64,000 nt of DNA from contig NZ_LMDP01000001.1 in the NCBI RefSeq assembly GCF_001425835.1, positions 249,476 through 313,475 on the forward strand, given 5' to 3'. Positions 28,516 through 38,120 of this stretch are shown piece after piece; positions within the stretch are counted from its first letter, which is position 1, and every line of letters starts with the position of its first letter. This DNA is from Afipia sp. Root123D2 (GTDB lineage Bacteria; Pseudomonadota; Alphaproteobacteria; Rhizobiales; Xanthobacteraceae). Both the position numbers and the translations under genes were made by a program. Below the pieces are notes generated by a model. That model saw only the letters and a list, made by a program, of their open reading frames with translations. It had not been told where the DNA came from and made no database searches.

Positions 28516-28995
28516 ATGGCTGTTCTCAGTGATGAAACCTGGAAGCGCCATGCCAATCCCTGGAGTGTATGGACGCGCTATGCCGCGTTTCCGATACTGG
28601 TCGCCGCTGTATGGAGCTATCATGCCGTTGGTTGGTGGGCGCTGATCCCCGTCGCCATGACCATCGGATTCCTGATCGTCAATCCGCGATTGTTTCCGCC
28701 TCCACGTTCGACGATGAACTGGGCGTCGAAAGCGGTGCTTGGCGAGCGGGTTTGGTTGAAAGAGGACAGGCGCTTTCTGCCTGATCAGCATGCGAGCGTC
28801 TTTTATGCGCTGATGATAGCTGCGGTCGTCAATCTCGCGGCACTGGTATGGGGAATCATTTCCGCCGACATCGTGCTAACCGTGGTGGCGACGCTCAACG
28901 TGTTGATCGGCAAATCATGGAGTAACGATCGGATGGTCTGGCTGTTCAGCGAACGGAGCCGCACCAGCGATGAATACCGGGAATGGCTGTACTGA
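28516..28995 (+). CDS. DUF6653-like small membrane protein in the dcw cluster
   Basis: A 159-residue protein beginning WKRHANPWSVWTR near its N-terminus, with three to four hydrophobic segments (about residues 24-56 and 96-132). I recognise the pattern as DUF6653, whose function is not established. The ATG at 28516 is 8 bases after a GGGAG ribosome site. The ATG at 28510, only 2 bases after that site, is less likely. It follows murC by 14 bases and precedes a glutamine amidotransferase on the same strand, so it is probably part of the murC-murB transcript. A cell-envelope role is inference from position only. Confidence 0.75.
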   Translation: MAVLSDETWKRHANPWSVWTRYAAFPILVAAVWSYHAVGWWALIPVAMTIGFLIVNPRLFPPPRSTMNWASKAVLGERVWLKEDRRFLPDQHASVFYALMIAAVVNLAALVWGIISADIVLTVVATLNVLIGKSWSNDRMVWLFSERSRTSDEYREWLY

Positions 28996-29025
28996 TGTTT
29001 CCTGATATTAGGTGCTGATCCGGCG

Positions 29026-29724
29026 ATGACCCGCTGTCTCGCCATTCGTCATGTCGCGTTCGAGGATACTGGCCTCCTTACGCCAATTCTCGCCGCGCGA
29101 GGTATTGATCTGAACTATGTCGAAGCGGGCGTCGATCCGCTCGGCACGGAGAAACTGTTGCAGCCCGATCTGCTCGTGGTGCTGGGTGGTCCGATCGGCG
29201 TCTACGAAACCGGTGCTTATCCGTTTCTGGTTGAGGAAATAGCCAGCCTGCGCGCGCGCCTCGATACCGGACGGCCGACTCTCGGCATTTGTCTCGGCGC
29301 ACAATTGATCGCGGCTGCGCTCGGCGCGCGCGTCGCGGCCGGGCCAGCCAAGGAAATCGGCTATGCGCCGCTGATGTTGACAGAAGAGGGGCAGCGCTCG
29401 GCGATCGCGCCGCTTGAAGACGTGGCTGTGCTGCACTGGCATGGCGACAATCTCGAACTGCCGCCGGGTGCGGAGCGTCTTGCGTCAACGAAGTCATGCC
29501 CCAATCAGGCCTTCGCGATCGGCAAGCATGTCCTCGGTCTTCAGTTTCATATCGAAACGCCACCGCAAGCGCTGGAACGCTGGGTGATCGGTCATGCGTG
29601 TGAGCTGGCGCAAGCGGGCATCGACCCCGGTGCGCTACGTGCGCAGGCAGCACGGCACGGTGCCTCCACCGCCGCTGCGGGGCGCCGTGTGCTAGAGGAG
29701 TGGCTGGACGGAGCGTTACCATGA
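29026..29724 (+). CDS. Class I glutamine amidotransferase (GMP-synthase GATase-like), coupled to murB
   Basis: The 232-residue stand-alone GATase domain has nucleophile Cys89 in [15 protein letters not shown] and the triad partners His175 and Glu177 in [20 protein letters not shown] forms the oxyanion strand. No synthetase domain is attached. Stand-alone members hydrolyse glutamine for a partner or cleave gamma-glutamyl bonds. Its final ATGA overlaps the murB start, so it is translationally coupled to a wall enzyme. No obvious ATP-dependent partner such as MurT is adjacent. The substrate is unknown. Confidence 0.9.
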   Translation: MTRCLAIRHVAFEDTGLLTPILAARGIDLNYVEAGVDPLGTEKLLQPDLLVVLGGPIGVYETGAYPFLVEEIASLRARLDTGRPTLGICLGAQLIAAALGARVAAGPAKEIGYAPLMLTEEGQRSAIAPLEDVAVLHWHGDNLELPPGAERLASTKSCPNQAFAIGKHVLGLQFHIETPPQALERWVIGHACELAQAGIDPGALRAQAARHGASTAAAGRRVLEEWLDGALP

Positions 29725-30641
29725 GCTTTCCTGATCTTCTTCCGACGCTGAAGCCCGCGATGCCCGATCTGCGGGGACGTCTGCTCGGCAACGAATCCCT
29801 TTCGCCTTTGACATGGTTCCGCGTCGGCGGCCCGGCGCAGGTGTTGTTCACGCCGGCGGACGAAGACGATCTCGCTTATTTTCTTTCGAAGCTGCCGAGT
29901 GAGATTCCGGTTTATGTGGTCGGTGTCGGCTCTAACCTAATCGTACGCGATGGCGGCATGGCCGGCGTGGTGATCCGGTTGTCGCCCCGCGGTTTCGGCG
30001 AAAGCAAAGCGGACGGCGATATGGTTCGCGCCGGTACCGCGGCGCTCGACAAGCGGGTTGCCGAAGCGGCAGCGGCCGCCAACATCGGTGGACTCGAGTT
30101 TTACTTCGGAATTCCCGGCTCGATCGGCGGCGCGTTGCGCATGAATGCCGGCGCCAATGGCGACGAAACGAAAGATGTGCTGGTCGAGGCGCGGGGCGTC
30201 ACGCGCGCCGGTGAGACAGTCACGTTCAGCAATGCTGAAATGAAGTTCGTTTACCGCGGCAATGGTGTCGATCCGTCGATCGTCTTCACCTCGGCGCTGT
30301 TTCGCGGCGCAATCGCCGACGCCGAAAAAATTCGTACGCGCATGAACGAGGTGCAAACCCATCGTGAGATCGCGCAGCCGATCCGCGAGAAGACTGGCGG
30401 CTCGACCTTCAAAAACCCGCCGGGACACAGCGCCTGGAAACTGATTGATGCCGCCGGCTGCCGCGGCTTGCGCATCGGCGGCGCGCAGGTGTCGGAAATG
30501 CACTGCAATTTTCTGATCAACACCGGCGAGGCCACCGGCCACGATATCGAAACGCTGGGTGAGACCGTTCGTAGCCGCGTCAAGGACCACTCCGGCGTCG
30601 ATCTGCAATGGGAAATCAAGCGAATCGGAATCGCATCTTGA
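29721..30641 (+). CDS. murB: UDP-N-acetylenolpyruvoylglucosamine reductase MurB
   Basis: The 306-residue flavoenzyme starts at ATG 29721, overlapping the GATase stop by 4 bases. The FAD-binding [18 protein letters not shown] and [20 protein letters not shown] segments are clear. So are [10 protein letters not shown] and the C-terminal [18 protein letters not shown]. It reduces enolpyruvyl-UDP-GlcNAc to UDP-MurNAc with NADPH. It converges with a minus-strand DUF4239 gene only 15 bases away, so the upstream dcw operon ends here. Confidence 0.97.
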   Translation: MSFPDLLPTLKPAMPDLRGRLLGNESLSPLTWFRVGGPAQVLFTPADEDDLAYFLSKLPSEIPVYVVGVGSNLIVRDGGMAGVVIRLSPRGFGESKADGDMVRAGTAALDKRVAEAAAAANIGGLEFYFGIPGSIGGALRMNAGANGDETKDVLVEARGVTRAGETVTFSNAEMKFVYRGNGVDPSIVFTSALFRGAIADAEKIRTRMNEVQTHREIAQPIREKTGGSTFKNPPGHSAWKLIDAAGCRGLRIGGAQVSEMHCNFLINTGEATGHDIETLGETVRSRVKDHSGVDLQWEIKRIGIAS

Positions 30642-30656
30642 GACGCACGACGCCGT

Positions 30657-31430
30657 TCAATCGCTCAAGGACAGGATCGCCTGAAACGGCGCCGGCGAAA
30701 TCTGGAACGCGCCGTAGAACGGGTATTCCTGCAACGCAATGATACCCAGCGTGGCGACGACGGCGCCCGAAAATAACATGAGGGAGGCGATGAACGCTCG
30801 CGGACGTTCCAGATGCACCAGTGCGATCGCAGCCTGAGTGAACAGGCCGAGGATAATGACGGCCAGCCATTTAAGGTCATTGGTCTGGTCCAGAGACAAA
30901 GCGAGCCGATCGTTGCGCGCCGTTGCCAACCTGATTGTCGCATTGAGCAACGCGGAGTGAACCGCGCCGCCCGCCTTGGCGTCGATCGTCGGCGCACTGA
31001 TTTCGCTTAGCAGCTTGTCGTAAGCCGTATTCGTCGCTGGCGAGGTGCTGCCGTCGGCCATCTTTGGCCATTCATCGGAAACCACGGATCTGACGTAGGT
31101 TTTAAGGGCCGCCCGGATTGGTTGCATGTCGGAAGCGGAAGCTACGCTGAGAGTGTAGATGTTGTGCAATTCTCCAGCTTCGGTTTGCACCGCGTTGTAA
31201 GCTTGGCGATTGCGAGTGCTGATATCGTTGGCGAGAAAACCGGCGAGCAGCGCGAACAACAGCGCTATCGCGCCGAAGAATGGAGCGACGACCCCGCCCA
31301 GCGACTGAACACCCTTCGTAAACGGCCGGCAAAAGGCGACGATCGCCAGCACAATCGCCATGCCGAAATAAAGCGCGATGAGTAACGCGAAGATTCCGGG
31401 GATAGGCAGATCGAGCCAGGTTCTGATCAT
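30657..31430 (-). CDS. DUF4239-like membrane protein, reversed inside the dcw cluster
   Basis: A 257-residue protein with two N-terminal membrane helices (about 12-34 and 44-68), a soluble middle of about 110 residues, and two C-terminal helices (about 185-205 and 212-235). This matches the bestrophin-like DUF4239 pattern; function is unknown. It lies on the opposite strand between murB and ddlB, so it splits the dcw cluster into two transcription units and leaves 112 bases for divergent promoters before ddlB. No ribosome site is obvious before the ATG at 31430. Confidence 0.8.
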   Translation of the reverse strand: MIRTWLDLPIPGIFALLIALYFGMAIVLAIVAFCRPFTKGVQSLGGVVAPFFGAIALLFALLAGFLANDISTRNRQAYNAVQTEAGELHNIYTLSVASASDMQPIRAALKTYVRSVVSDEWPKMADGSTSPATNTAYDKLLSEISAPTIDAKAGGAVHSALLNATIRLATARNDRLALSLDQTNDLKWLAVIILGLFTQAAIALVHLERPRAFIASLMLFSGAVVATLGIIALQEYPFYGAFQISPAPFQAILSLSD

Positions 31431-31542
31431 GGGAGTTGCCGCGGTCCGGGTGCCAGGATTTCGATATCACTGTAACGATAGCCGAATTGCAGTGGCTTGG
31501 TCATCGGTCCAAATCAGCGTAGGTAGGCGCATCGGAGGCGTC

Positions 31543-32469
31543 ATGAATCGGTTCAGACACGTTGCGGTGCTGATGGGCGGGTGGTCGTCGGAGCGGGAGG
31601 TCTCGCTGCGATCGGGAGCAGCCTGCGCCAGCGCGCTGGAGCGCCGGGGCTATCGCGTGACGCGCGTCGATGTGAAGCGCGATATCGCGACCGTGCTCGA
31701 TGTGTTGAAACCAGACGTTGCGCTCGTGATGCTGCATGGCCGGCCCGGGGAAGACGGCACCATTCAGGGCGTGCTGGAAACGCTCGGGATTCCCTATTCG
31801 CATTCCGGTGTGCTGTCGTCGTCGCTGGCGATGCAGAAGGACCTCGCCAAGACGGTGATGGCGACGGCGGGCGTTCCGGTGGCGGAAGGACTGACCCTGA
31901 CACGCGCCGAGGTCGCGAAAGGGCATGCGATGGAGCGGCCTTACGTGATCAAGCCGGTGGCGGATGGCTCCAGTGTCGGGGTTTTCATCGTCACCGAGGA
32001 GCATGCCCATCCGCCGCAGGAGCTTTTTCGCGACGATTGGGATCACGGTGACCAGTTGCTGGTCGAAAAATACGTGGCCGGCAAGGAACTGACCTGTGCG
32101 GTGATTCGCGGGGAGGCCACCGGGGTCATCGAGATCGTCCCAATGCTCAAATTTTACGATTACGAGGCAAAGTATTCAAAAGGCGCATCAAAACACATCC
32201 TGCCTGCGCCTATTTTACCTTTTGTTTACCAGGAAGTCCGAAGGTTAACGCTGGCGGCGCATGTGGCGCTTGGCTGCCGGGGCGTGAGTCGTGCGGATTT
32301 CCGCTATGACGACCGCATCGAAGGGATGGGTGGACTCATCTGCCTCGAGGTTAACACCCAACCCGGCATGACCGAGACGTCACTTGTTCCTGAGCTCGCA
32401 GCGGATGCGGGCATAACATTTGACGAGCTTGTGCAATGGATGGTGGAGGACGCCTCTCTCGGTCGGTAA
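31543..32469 (+). CDS. ddlB: D-alanine--D-alanine ligase DdlB
   Basis: The 308-residue ATP-grasp ligase has an N-terminal HVAVLMGGWSSEREVSLRSG, the RPYVIKPVADGSSVGVFIV ATP-grasp segment, and CLEVNTQPGMTETSLVPE with metal-binding residues. It makes the D-Ala-D-Ala used by MurF. The ATG at 31543 has GGAGG 5 bases before it. The in-frame extension to 31378 overlaps the divergent DUF4239 gene and is not family-like. The stop lies 34 bases inside ftsQ. It begins the second half of the dcw cluster after the reversed DUF4239 gene. Confidence 0.96.
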   Translation: MNRFRHVAVLMGGWSSEREVSLRSGAACASALERRGYRVTRVDVKRDIATVLDVLKPDVALVMLHGRPGEDGTIQGVLETLGIPYSHSGVLSSSLAMQKDLAKTVMATAGVPVAEGLTLTRAEVAKGHAMERPYVIKPVADGSSVGVFIVTEEHAHPPQELFRDDWDHGDQLLVEKYVAGKELTCAVIRGEATGVIEIVPMLKFYDYEAKYSKGASKHILPAPILPFVYQEVRRLTLAAHVALGCRGVSRADFRYDDRIEGMGGLICLEVNTQPGMTETSLVPELAADAGITFDELVQWMVEDASLGR

Positions 32470-33401
32470 ATCAGCCGGGGCGCCGGTCTGATTCGGTCGG
32501 GATGACTGCGTCCGGAGGTTCCCGGTCGCGAGGCCGGTCGTCGGAACCGATTTTCCGCGATCCCAAGCTCAACCAACTGGTTGCCGTGTTCGAACGTCTG
32601 CCTCGCGGGGCCGGCCTTGCTGCGACCGTGGCTGTGCTGATCGGCGCGATTACGCTGGGAATCGTCAAGGGCGGCCATGCGGATGACGTCACCTCCGCCA
32701 TGAGCGATGCCCGGAACGCGGCTGCCAATGCGGTCGGCTTCCGGATTACGTCCGTCGCGATTTCCGGCCGCAAACAGCTCACGCAGGACGAGGTCCTCGC
32801 GATCGGCGGCGTCAACGGCCGGTCGTCGCTGCTGTTCCTTGATGCCGCGACCGTGCGCGAGAAGCTGGAAGCCGATCCGTGGATTCGCGAGGCCACTGTC
32901 CAGAAGCTCTATCCGGGCCGCCTGCAGATCGATGTCACCGAGCGCAAGCCATTCGCGCTGTGGCAGGAGGATGGCCGCGTTTCCGTGATCGACGAGGACG
33001 GTACCGTCCTCGAGCCCTACGTGGCGCGCCGTTTCGTGTCGCTGCCGCTGGTGGTAGGCAAGGGTGCGGCGAGCCGTGTCAGTGAGTTTTTCAAGGTGCT
33101 TGCGCAATATCCGCAGGTGCGGTCGGCGGTGAAGGCGGTCGTGTTCGTCGGCGAGCGGCGCTGGAACCTGCGGCTGGCCAACAAGCTGGACGTCCGCCTG
33201 CCTGAGCATGATGTCGAACGCGCACTCGCGACCCTCACCAGAGCCGAGGCGGAAGATCATCTCTTTTCTCGCGACATCACTGCGATCGATCTGCGCCTGC
33301 CGGACCGCCTGACCGTGCGTCTGTCCGACGATGCGGCGAAGGCGCGTGACGAAGCACTCAACAAAGACAAGAAGGCCAAACGCAAGGCGGGTAACGCATG
33401 A
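32436..33401 (+). CDS. ftsQ: Cell division protein FtsQ
   Basis: A 321-residue bitopic protein with a charged cytoplasmic N-terminus (about 58 residues), a membrane helix at about 60-77, and a periplasmic POTRA domain (about 100-170, with FRITSVAISGRKQLTQDEVL). The beta domain follows. It links FtsL/FtsB to early division proteins. The ATG at 32436 overlaps ddlB by 34 bases. An ATG at 32502 is an alternative, and neither has a clear ribosome site. The C-terminus is basic (KDKKAKRKAGNA). The stop overlaps the ftsA start. Confidence 0.93.
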   Translation: MDGGGRLSRSVNQPGRRSDSVGMTASGGSRSRGRSSEPIFRDPKLNQLVAVFERLPRGAGLAATVAVLIGAITLGIVKGGHADDVTSAMSDARNAAANAVGFRITSVAISGRKQLTQDEVLAIGGVNGRSSLLFLDAATVREKLEADPWIREATVQKLYPGRLQIDVTERKPFALWQEDGRVSVIDEDGTVLEPYVARRFVSLPLVVGKGAASRVSEFFKVLAQYPQVRSAVKAVVFVGERRWNLRLANKLDVRLPEHDVERALATLTRAEAEDHLFSRDITAIDLRLPDRLTVRLSDDAAKARDEALNKDKKAKRKAGNA

Positions 33402-34720
33402 GCGGGCTCGACGGCGGCCAGACTCCGAAGACACGCCAGATGCCGCCCAACAAGACGGCGTTGGTGGCTGCGCTCGACATCGGCACCAGCAAGATCGCGT
33501 GCCTGATCGCGCGGTTGAAGCCGTGCCCGCCGAGCGATTCGCTGCGGGGCCGGACCCATGCGGTGGAACTGATCGGAATCAGCCATATCCAGTCGCGCGG
33601 CGTGAAGGCCGGCGCGGTCAGCGATCTCAACGAATGCGAGCAGGCCGTGAGGCAGGCGGTCGCGATTGCAGAGCGCATGGCCAAGGTCCGGGTCGAATCC
33701 GTTTTGCTGTCAGTCTCGTCGGGACGTCTGAGCGGCCAGTTGATCGAAGCCTCTTCGGAGATTCGCAACGGGGCGGTCGGACCATCCGACATCGGACGCG
33801 TGGTCAGCGCGGGAATGCACCACGCCACCGCTCCCGGCCGCACGGTTCTGCATGCGCTGCCGGTCAATTACTCGCTCGACGGCGTCAAGGGCATCCGTGA
33901 TCCCAACGGCATGGTGGCCCGGCAGTTCGGCGTCGACATGAATGTCGTGACCGCCGATGCGTCCGCGGCAAAGAACCTGATGCTGGTGGTCGAGCGCTGC
34001 CACCTCAACGTCGAGGCGATGGCTGCGAGTCCATATGTCGCAGGTCTTTCGGTCCTGACCGATGATGAAGCCGATCTCGGCGCTGCCGTCATTGAGATGG
34101 GGGCAGGAACGACAACGATCGCGACCTATTCCGGCGGGCAGTTCGTTCACGCTAGCGGGTTTGCGCTCGGCGGGCAACACGTCACCATGGATCTTGCTCG
34201 CGGACTCGGTGCCTGCATTGCGGATGCCGAGCGAATCAAGACGTTATATGGCACGGTACTGACCGGCGGGTCTGACGCGCGAGAAGTCATGAGCGTGCCC
34301 GCAGCGGGAGATCATGATCGCGACACGCCGCAGATCGTCTCTCGCGCCACGATCGCGAATATCGTGCGGCAGCGAGTCGAGGAGACGTTTGAGATGGTCC
34401 GGGACCGCCTTGCGGATTCTCCGTTTGCGGCAGAGCCGCAGGGACGCATTGTCCTTAGCGGCGGCGCATCGCAGCTGACCGGCATCCCCGAACTCGCGAG
34501 CCAGATTCTGGGCCGTCCCGTGCGGGTCGGCCGTCCGCTCGGCTTCGGCCGGCTGCCCAACATGGCCAAGACCGCGTCATTCGCGGTGCCTGCCGGACTG
34601 CTGGTCTATCCGCAGTTCGCTCATCTTGAACACGTTGAACCGCGGCATACGCGGCAGGTCATGACAGGGACCACAGGCTATTTCGGAAAGGTCGGACGAT
34701 GGCTTCGAGAGGGCTTCTGA
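33398..34720 (+). CDS. ftsA: Cell division protein FtsA (actin-like)
   Basis: The 440-residue protein has phosphate-1 motif ALDIGTSKIACLIARL (about residues 25-40), SHQ-region VESVLLSVSSGRLSGQLI, phosphate-2 AAVIEMGAGTTTIATYSGG and adenosine motif IVLSGGASQLTGIPELA. The amphipathic C-terminal membrane-targeting helix is suggested by GYFGKVGRWLREGF. It tethers FtsZ filaments to the membrane and recruits the divisome. It overlaps ftsQ by 4 bases and precedes ftsZ by 87 bases. That gap is the only one in ddlB-ftsZ with room for a separate promoter. Confidence 0.97.
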   Translation: MSGLDGGQTPKTRQMPPNKTALVAALDIGTSKIACLIARLKPCPPSDSLRGRTHAVELIGISHIQSRGVKAGAVSDLNECEQAVRQAVAIAERMAKVRVESVLLSVSSGRLSGQLIEASSEIRNGAVGPSDIGRVVSAGMHHATAPGRTVLHALPVNYSLDGVKGIRDPNGMVARQFGVDMNVVTADASAAKNLMLVVERCHLNVEAMAASPYVAGLSVLTDDEADLGAAVIEMGAGTTTIATYSGGQFVHASGFALGGQHVTMDLARGLGACIADAERIKTLYGTVLTGGSDAREVMSVPAAGDHDRDTPQIVSRATIANIVRQRVEETFEMVRDRLADSPFAAEPQGRIVLSGGASQLTGIPELASQILGRPVRVGRPLGFGRLPNMAKTASFAVPAGLLVYPQFAHLEHVEPRHTRQVMTGTTGYFGKVGRWLREGF

Positions 34721-34807
34721 TGATCTCAACACCGGATCGGACCATTCCATCAACAGCTTTGGCGTGCAGCCCAAGCCATAACGCCCGCGCGTAATCGAGA
34801 GGCAACC

Positions 34808-36583
34808 ATGACCATCAATCTTACCCCACCTGATGTTCGCGAGCTGCGGCCGCGTATTACCGTATTCGGTGTCGGCGGCGCGGGCGGCAATGCCGTCAAT
34901 AACATGATCACTGCCGGTCTGGTGGGGGTCGATTTCGTCGTCGCCAACACCGACGCGCAGGCCCTGACCATGTCAAAGGCCGAGCGGATCGTGCAGATGG
35001 GCACCCAGGTCACCCAGGGCCTCGGCGCCGGATCGCAACCTGATGTCGGCGCAGCCGCCGCGCAGGAAGTGATCGACGAGATCAAGGATCATCTGTCCGG
35101 AGCCAACATGGTGTTCGTCACCGCCGGCATGGGCGGCGGAACCGGCACCGGCGCTGCACCGGTCATCGCAGCGACCGCGCGCGAGATGGGAATTCTCACC
35201 GTCGGCGTCGTCACCAAGCCGTTCCACTTCGAAGGTCAGCGCCGGATGCGCACCGCCGAGGCCGGCATCGCCGAGCTTCACAAGGTGGTCGACACCCTTC
35301 TGATCATCCCGAACCAGAATCTGTTCCGGGTCGCCAACGAAAAAACCACCTTCGCCGACGCCTTCGCGATGGCCGATCAGGTGCTCTACTCGGGTGTAGC
35401 CTGCATCACCGACCTGATGGTCAAGGAAGGCCTGATCAATCTCGACTTCGCCGACGTTCGCGCGGTGATGAAGGAGATGGGCAAGGCGATGATGGGCACG
35501 GGCGAATCGACCGGCGAGAAGCGCGCGCTGGCCGCCGCGGAAGCCGCGATTGCCAACCCGCTGATCGACGATTCGTCGATGAAGGGCGCCAAGGGCCTGC
35601 TGATCTCGATCACCGGCGGCAAGGATCTGACGCTGTTCGAGGTCGACGAAGCCGCAACCCGTATCCGCGAGGAAGTCGATCACGACGCCAACATCATCGT
35701 CGGCGCGACATTCGATGAAGGCCTCGACGGTCTCATCCGCGTGTCCGTGGTTGCCACCGGCATCGATCAGGCCACCGTCGGCCGTGCCAGCACGCCGGCA
35801 ACGACGACTACTGCGCCGACCTCGTCGGTCCCGGACAGCCGGCTTGCCGATCTCACCGCGCGCCTACGTGCGGATAATCAGCGGATGGCTGAACGCGCCC
35901 AGAAGAGCCAGGAGGGGCAAGCTGCAGCTCCTGCCGCACCTCGCGCCACCGCCGACCAGATCGATCGCGCGGCGCTCGCTGCCATTGCCGAAGCGGTGTC
36001 GCCACCGGCTGCCGCCAGCGCACCTCTCGCGCCGGCCCAGGCTGCCTCGTACGGCGACGTCAGCATCCGTCCGATTCCAACCAAGCCCGCGCTGTTTCCG
36101 GACCGCGAGGAGCCGATGGAACTGAACGAGCCTGCGCCGCCGCAGAACTTCATTCCGCCGTCGGCTGAGCGTATGCCGCTTCGCACGCCGCGGATGCCGA
36201 ACTTCGACGAATTGCCGGTGCCCGCGCAGAACGAGATTCGCCGCGCGCGAGGTGAGATCACCGCCGAGCCGCCGCAGAAGGCGCGTACTTCGTTGCTCCA
36301 GCGTCTGGCCAATGTCGGTCTCGGCCGCCGCGACGAAGAAACCGAGCCGCCGATCGCAGCTCGTGCTGCTGGTCCGGCCATGCCGCAGATGCCGCCGCTG
36401 CAGGAGCGGAAACCTCAGCGTCCGATCCCGCCGCAGTATGGTGGCGAGCCGGTATCAGAATACGGTCGTCGGCCCGCGCCTCAAGGCCTCGACACGCACG
36501 GACGCCCGGCCCCGGTTGCTCCCGCGGCACCGTCGGACGACCAGCTCGATATCCCCGCCTTTCTGCGCCGTCAGGCGCAGTAA
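34808..36583 (+). CDS. ftsZ: Cell division GTPase FtsZ with long disordered linker
   Basis: The 591-residue tubulin-like GTPase has the tubulin signature GGGTGTG at 109-115 and nucleotide-contact segments [13 protein letters not shown] and [12 protein letters not shown]. The globular core ends near residue 320. A Pro/Ala/Arg-rich linker of about 250 residues leads to the conserved C-terminal peptide [14 protein letters not shown], which binds FtsA and other partners. E. coli FtsZ is about 383 residues, so the extra length is almost all linker, as is usual in alphaproteobacteria. A terminator follows about 30 bases after the stop. Confidence 0.98.
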   Translation: MTINLTPPDVRELRPRITVFGVGGAGGNAVNNMITAGLVGVDFVVANTDAQALTMSKAERIVQMGTQVTQGLGAGSQPDVGAAAAQEVIDEIKDHLSGANMVFVTAGMGGGTGTGAAPVIAATAREMGILTVGVVTKPFHFEGQRRMRTAEAGIAELHKVVDTLLIIPNQNLFRVANEKTTFADAFAMADQVLYSGVACITDLMVKEGLINLDFADVRAVMKEMGKAMMGTGESTGEKRALAAAEAAIANPLIDDSSMKGAKGLLISITGGKDLTLFEVDEAATRIREEVDHDANIIVGATFDEGLDGLIRVSVVATGIDQATVGRASTPATTTTAPTSSVPDSRLADLTARLRADNQRMAERAQKSQEGQAAAPAAPRATADQIDRAALAAIAEAVSPPAAASAPLAPAQAASYGDVSIRPIPTKPALFPDREEPMELNEPAPPQNFIPPSAERMPLRTPRMPNFDELPVPAQNEIRRARGEITAEPPQKARTSLLQRLANVGLGRRDEETEPPIAARAAGPAMPQMPPLQERKPQRPIPPQYGGEPVSEYGRRPAPQGLDTHGRPAPVAPAAPSDDQLDIPAFLRRQAQ

Positions 36584-36614
36584 AGACGTGTAACGAATCA
36601 TGTCGACAGCCATG

Positions 36615-36634
36615 CCCCGGCGCTTGCGCCGGGG
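36615..36634 (+). terminator. Rho-independent terminator after ftsZ
   Basis: CCCCGGCG and CGCCGGGG form an 8-bp GC stem around a CTTG loop, followed by TATTTGTTT. It closes the ddlB-ftsZ transcript. Confidence 0.85.
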
Positions 36635-36912
36635 TATTTGTTTGGCCGGTATGTAGTTATTGGGAGTTTGTTCAAGCCATTGATGTTTATAAAGGAAAAT
36701 GGTCTATGCAAACTCGTGCAATGGCCGATGATTGTGGCGGGAACGGGCGTGATTGCGGCGGGTTTGGGGTAACAATCGGTAAACAACCGTGAGTAGCGCT
36801 CCTCATTTCATTGGCTAATGTCAAACCGTGATTGGGGACGACTCAGGACAAGACAGTCGGCTTAACAGGCTGAAATGGTTCTGAAGTCGGTTAGTGATTG
36901 GGCGAAGTTGGG
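36635..36912 (+). promoter_or_regulatory. Intergenic region upstream of lpxC
   Basis: Together with the terminator, this makes a 329-base gene-free gap after ftsZ. It is locally AT-richer than the flanks, with TTTATAAAGG near 36686-36695. It must hold the lpxC promoter, but I cannot fix -35 and -10 elements at good spacing. A 28-codon ATG frame (36706-36792) with an AAGGA before it is present and was not credited as a gene. Confidence 0.4.
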
Positions 36913-37881
36913 ATGAAGTTTAGCCGGCAGACAACGCTTCGGTCGCGCGTCACGTTGACGGGCGTCGGAGTCCATTCAGGGGCACCGGTTACGCTGGTGC
37001 TCGGCCCTGCCGACACCAACTCCGGTTTCGTTTTCATCCGCACCGGTCTTGACGGTCCAGACCGCGAAGTTCGTGCCGCTGCCTCTGCCGTCACCGCGAC
37101 AGCATTTGCCACCGTGCTGGGCGATCGTGATGGCGCTGTGGTTTCCACCGCCGAACATGTTCTTGCCGCGCTGCGCGGCATGGGCATTGATAACGCGACC
37201 ATCGAAGTCGATGGTCCCGAAATTCCGATTATGGATGGCAGCGCGGCTCCATTCGTTGCTGCCATCGATCGCGCCGGCATCGTGCAACAGTCCGCGCCAC
37301 GCCGTTACATCGAAGTCCTGAAGCCGGTGCAGGTCGAATTCGGTCAATCCTTCGGCGAATTGCGCCCCTATGCGGCGGGTTTCCGCGCTGAAGTTGAAAT
37401 CGATTTCGCCCACCCGATGATCGGCCGTCAGGCTTTCAATCTCGATCTCGATCCAGATAGCTTCCGCCGCGATATCGCCCGGGCTCGTACATTCGGGTGC
37501 ATGAAAGACGTCGCCAAGCTCTGGGGCGCAGGTTATGCGCTCGGTGCGTCCTTCGATAATTCGGTGGTGTTTGACGACGATCGTCTGCTCAGCACCGAAG
37601 GCCTGCGTTATGCCGACGAATGTGCGCGCCACAAGGTTCTCGACGTGATCGGTGACCTCGCGCTCGCCGGGTTGCCGCTGGTCGGCCTCTACCGGTCGGT
37701 TCGTGGCGGCCACAAGCTCAATCATGCGGTGCTCACCGCCCTGATGGCCGACCGCCATGCCTGGCGGGTGGTGGAGGCGGAACTCGAACCGGCCCGCCGT
37801 GTTCGTACCGCCGCGGAAGTGGTCGGTGGAATACTGGGCGGCGGTATCGTCGCCCCAGCCTTTGCCCCCGACGTTTCCTGA
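36913..37881 (+). CDS. lpxC: UDP-3-O-acyl-N-acetylglucosamine deacetylase LpxC
   Basis: The 322-residue zinc amidase commits UDP-acyl-GlcNAc to lipid A synthesis. Zinc ligands are His82 in STAEHVLAAL and His240 and Asp244 in RHKVLDVIGDLALAG. The catalytic His267 is in GGHKLNHAV, and IMDGSAAPF is also present. All key residues are intact. The ATG at 36913 is chosen over a TTG at 36898. Position after ftsZ matches many proteobacteria and links division to outer-membrane synthesis. It has its own intergenic region and is not in the ftsZ transcript if the terminator is efficient. Confidence 0.97.
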   Translation: MKFSRQTTLRSRVTLTGVGVHSGAPVTLVLGPADTNSGFVFIRTGLDGPDREVRAAASAVTATAFATVLGDRDGAVVSTAEHVLAALRGMGIDNATIEVDGPEIPIMDGSAAPFVAAIDRAGIVQQSAPRRYIEVLKPVQVEFGQSFGELRPYAAGFRAEVEIDFAHPMIGRQAFNLDLDPDSFRRDIARARTFGCMKDVAKLWGAGYALGASFDNSVVFDDDRLLSTEGLRYADECARHKVLDVIGDLALAGLPLVGLYRSVRGGHKLNHAVLTALMADRHAWRVVEAELEPARRVRTAAEVVGGILGGGIVAPAFAPDVS

Positions 37882-38120
37882 TTTCTTGCCGGGTCAGGGG
37901 TTTCCGGCCTGTGGCATCAATGGTGCTGTCCCCGAAGCCATCGAGGGGTGGCATCTAGCCGCCTTAATCCGGGCGAATTGTCTGCCTATCCGGTTGGTTA
38001 AGGTATTTTTTTCAGCTACATAGACCCCCTTGACGAGTGGGTCGGGTTTCGGGTGTCCATGGGCGCGCTCCGAACCAGTCATCATGGTCGCCATTCGCTC
38101 CACTTAGGTCTGCATCACGT

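Noticed and set aside
36706-36792. 28-codon ORF with AAGGA upstream, between ftsZ and lpxC
   Set aside because: Spacing of the ribosome site is long, and the Gly/Asp/Cys-rich product has no helix or signal. Probably chance.
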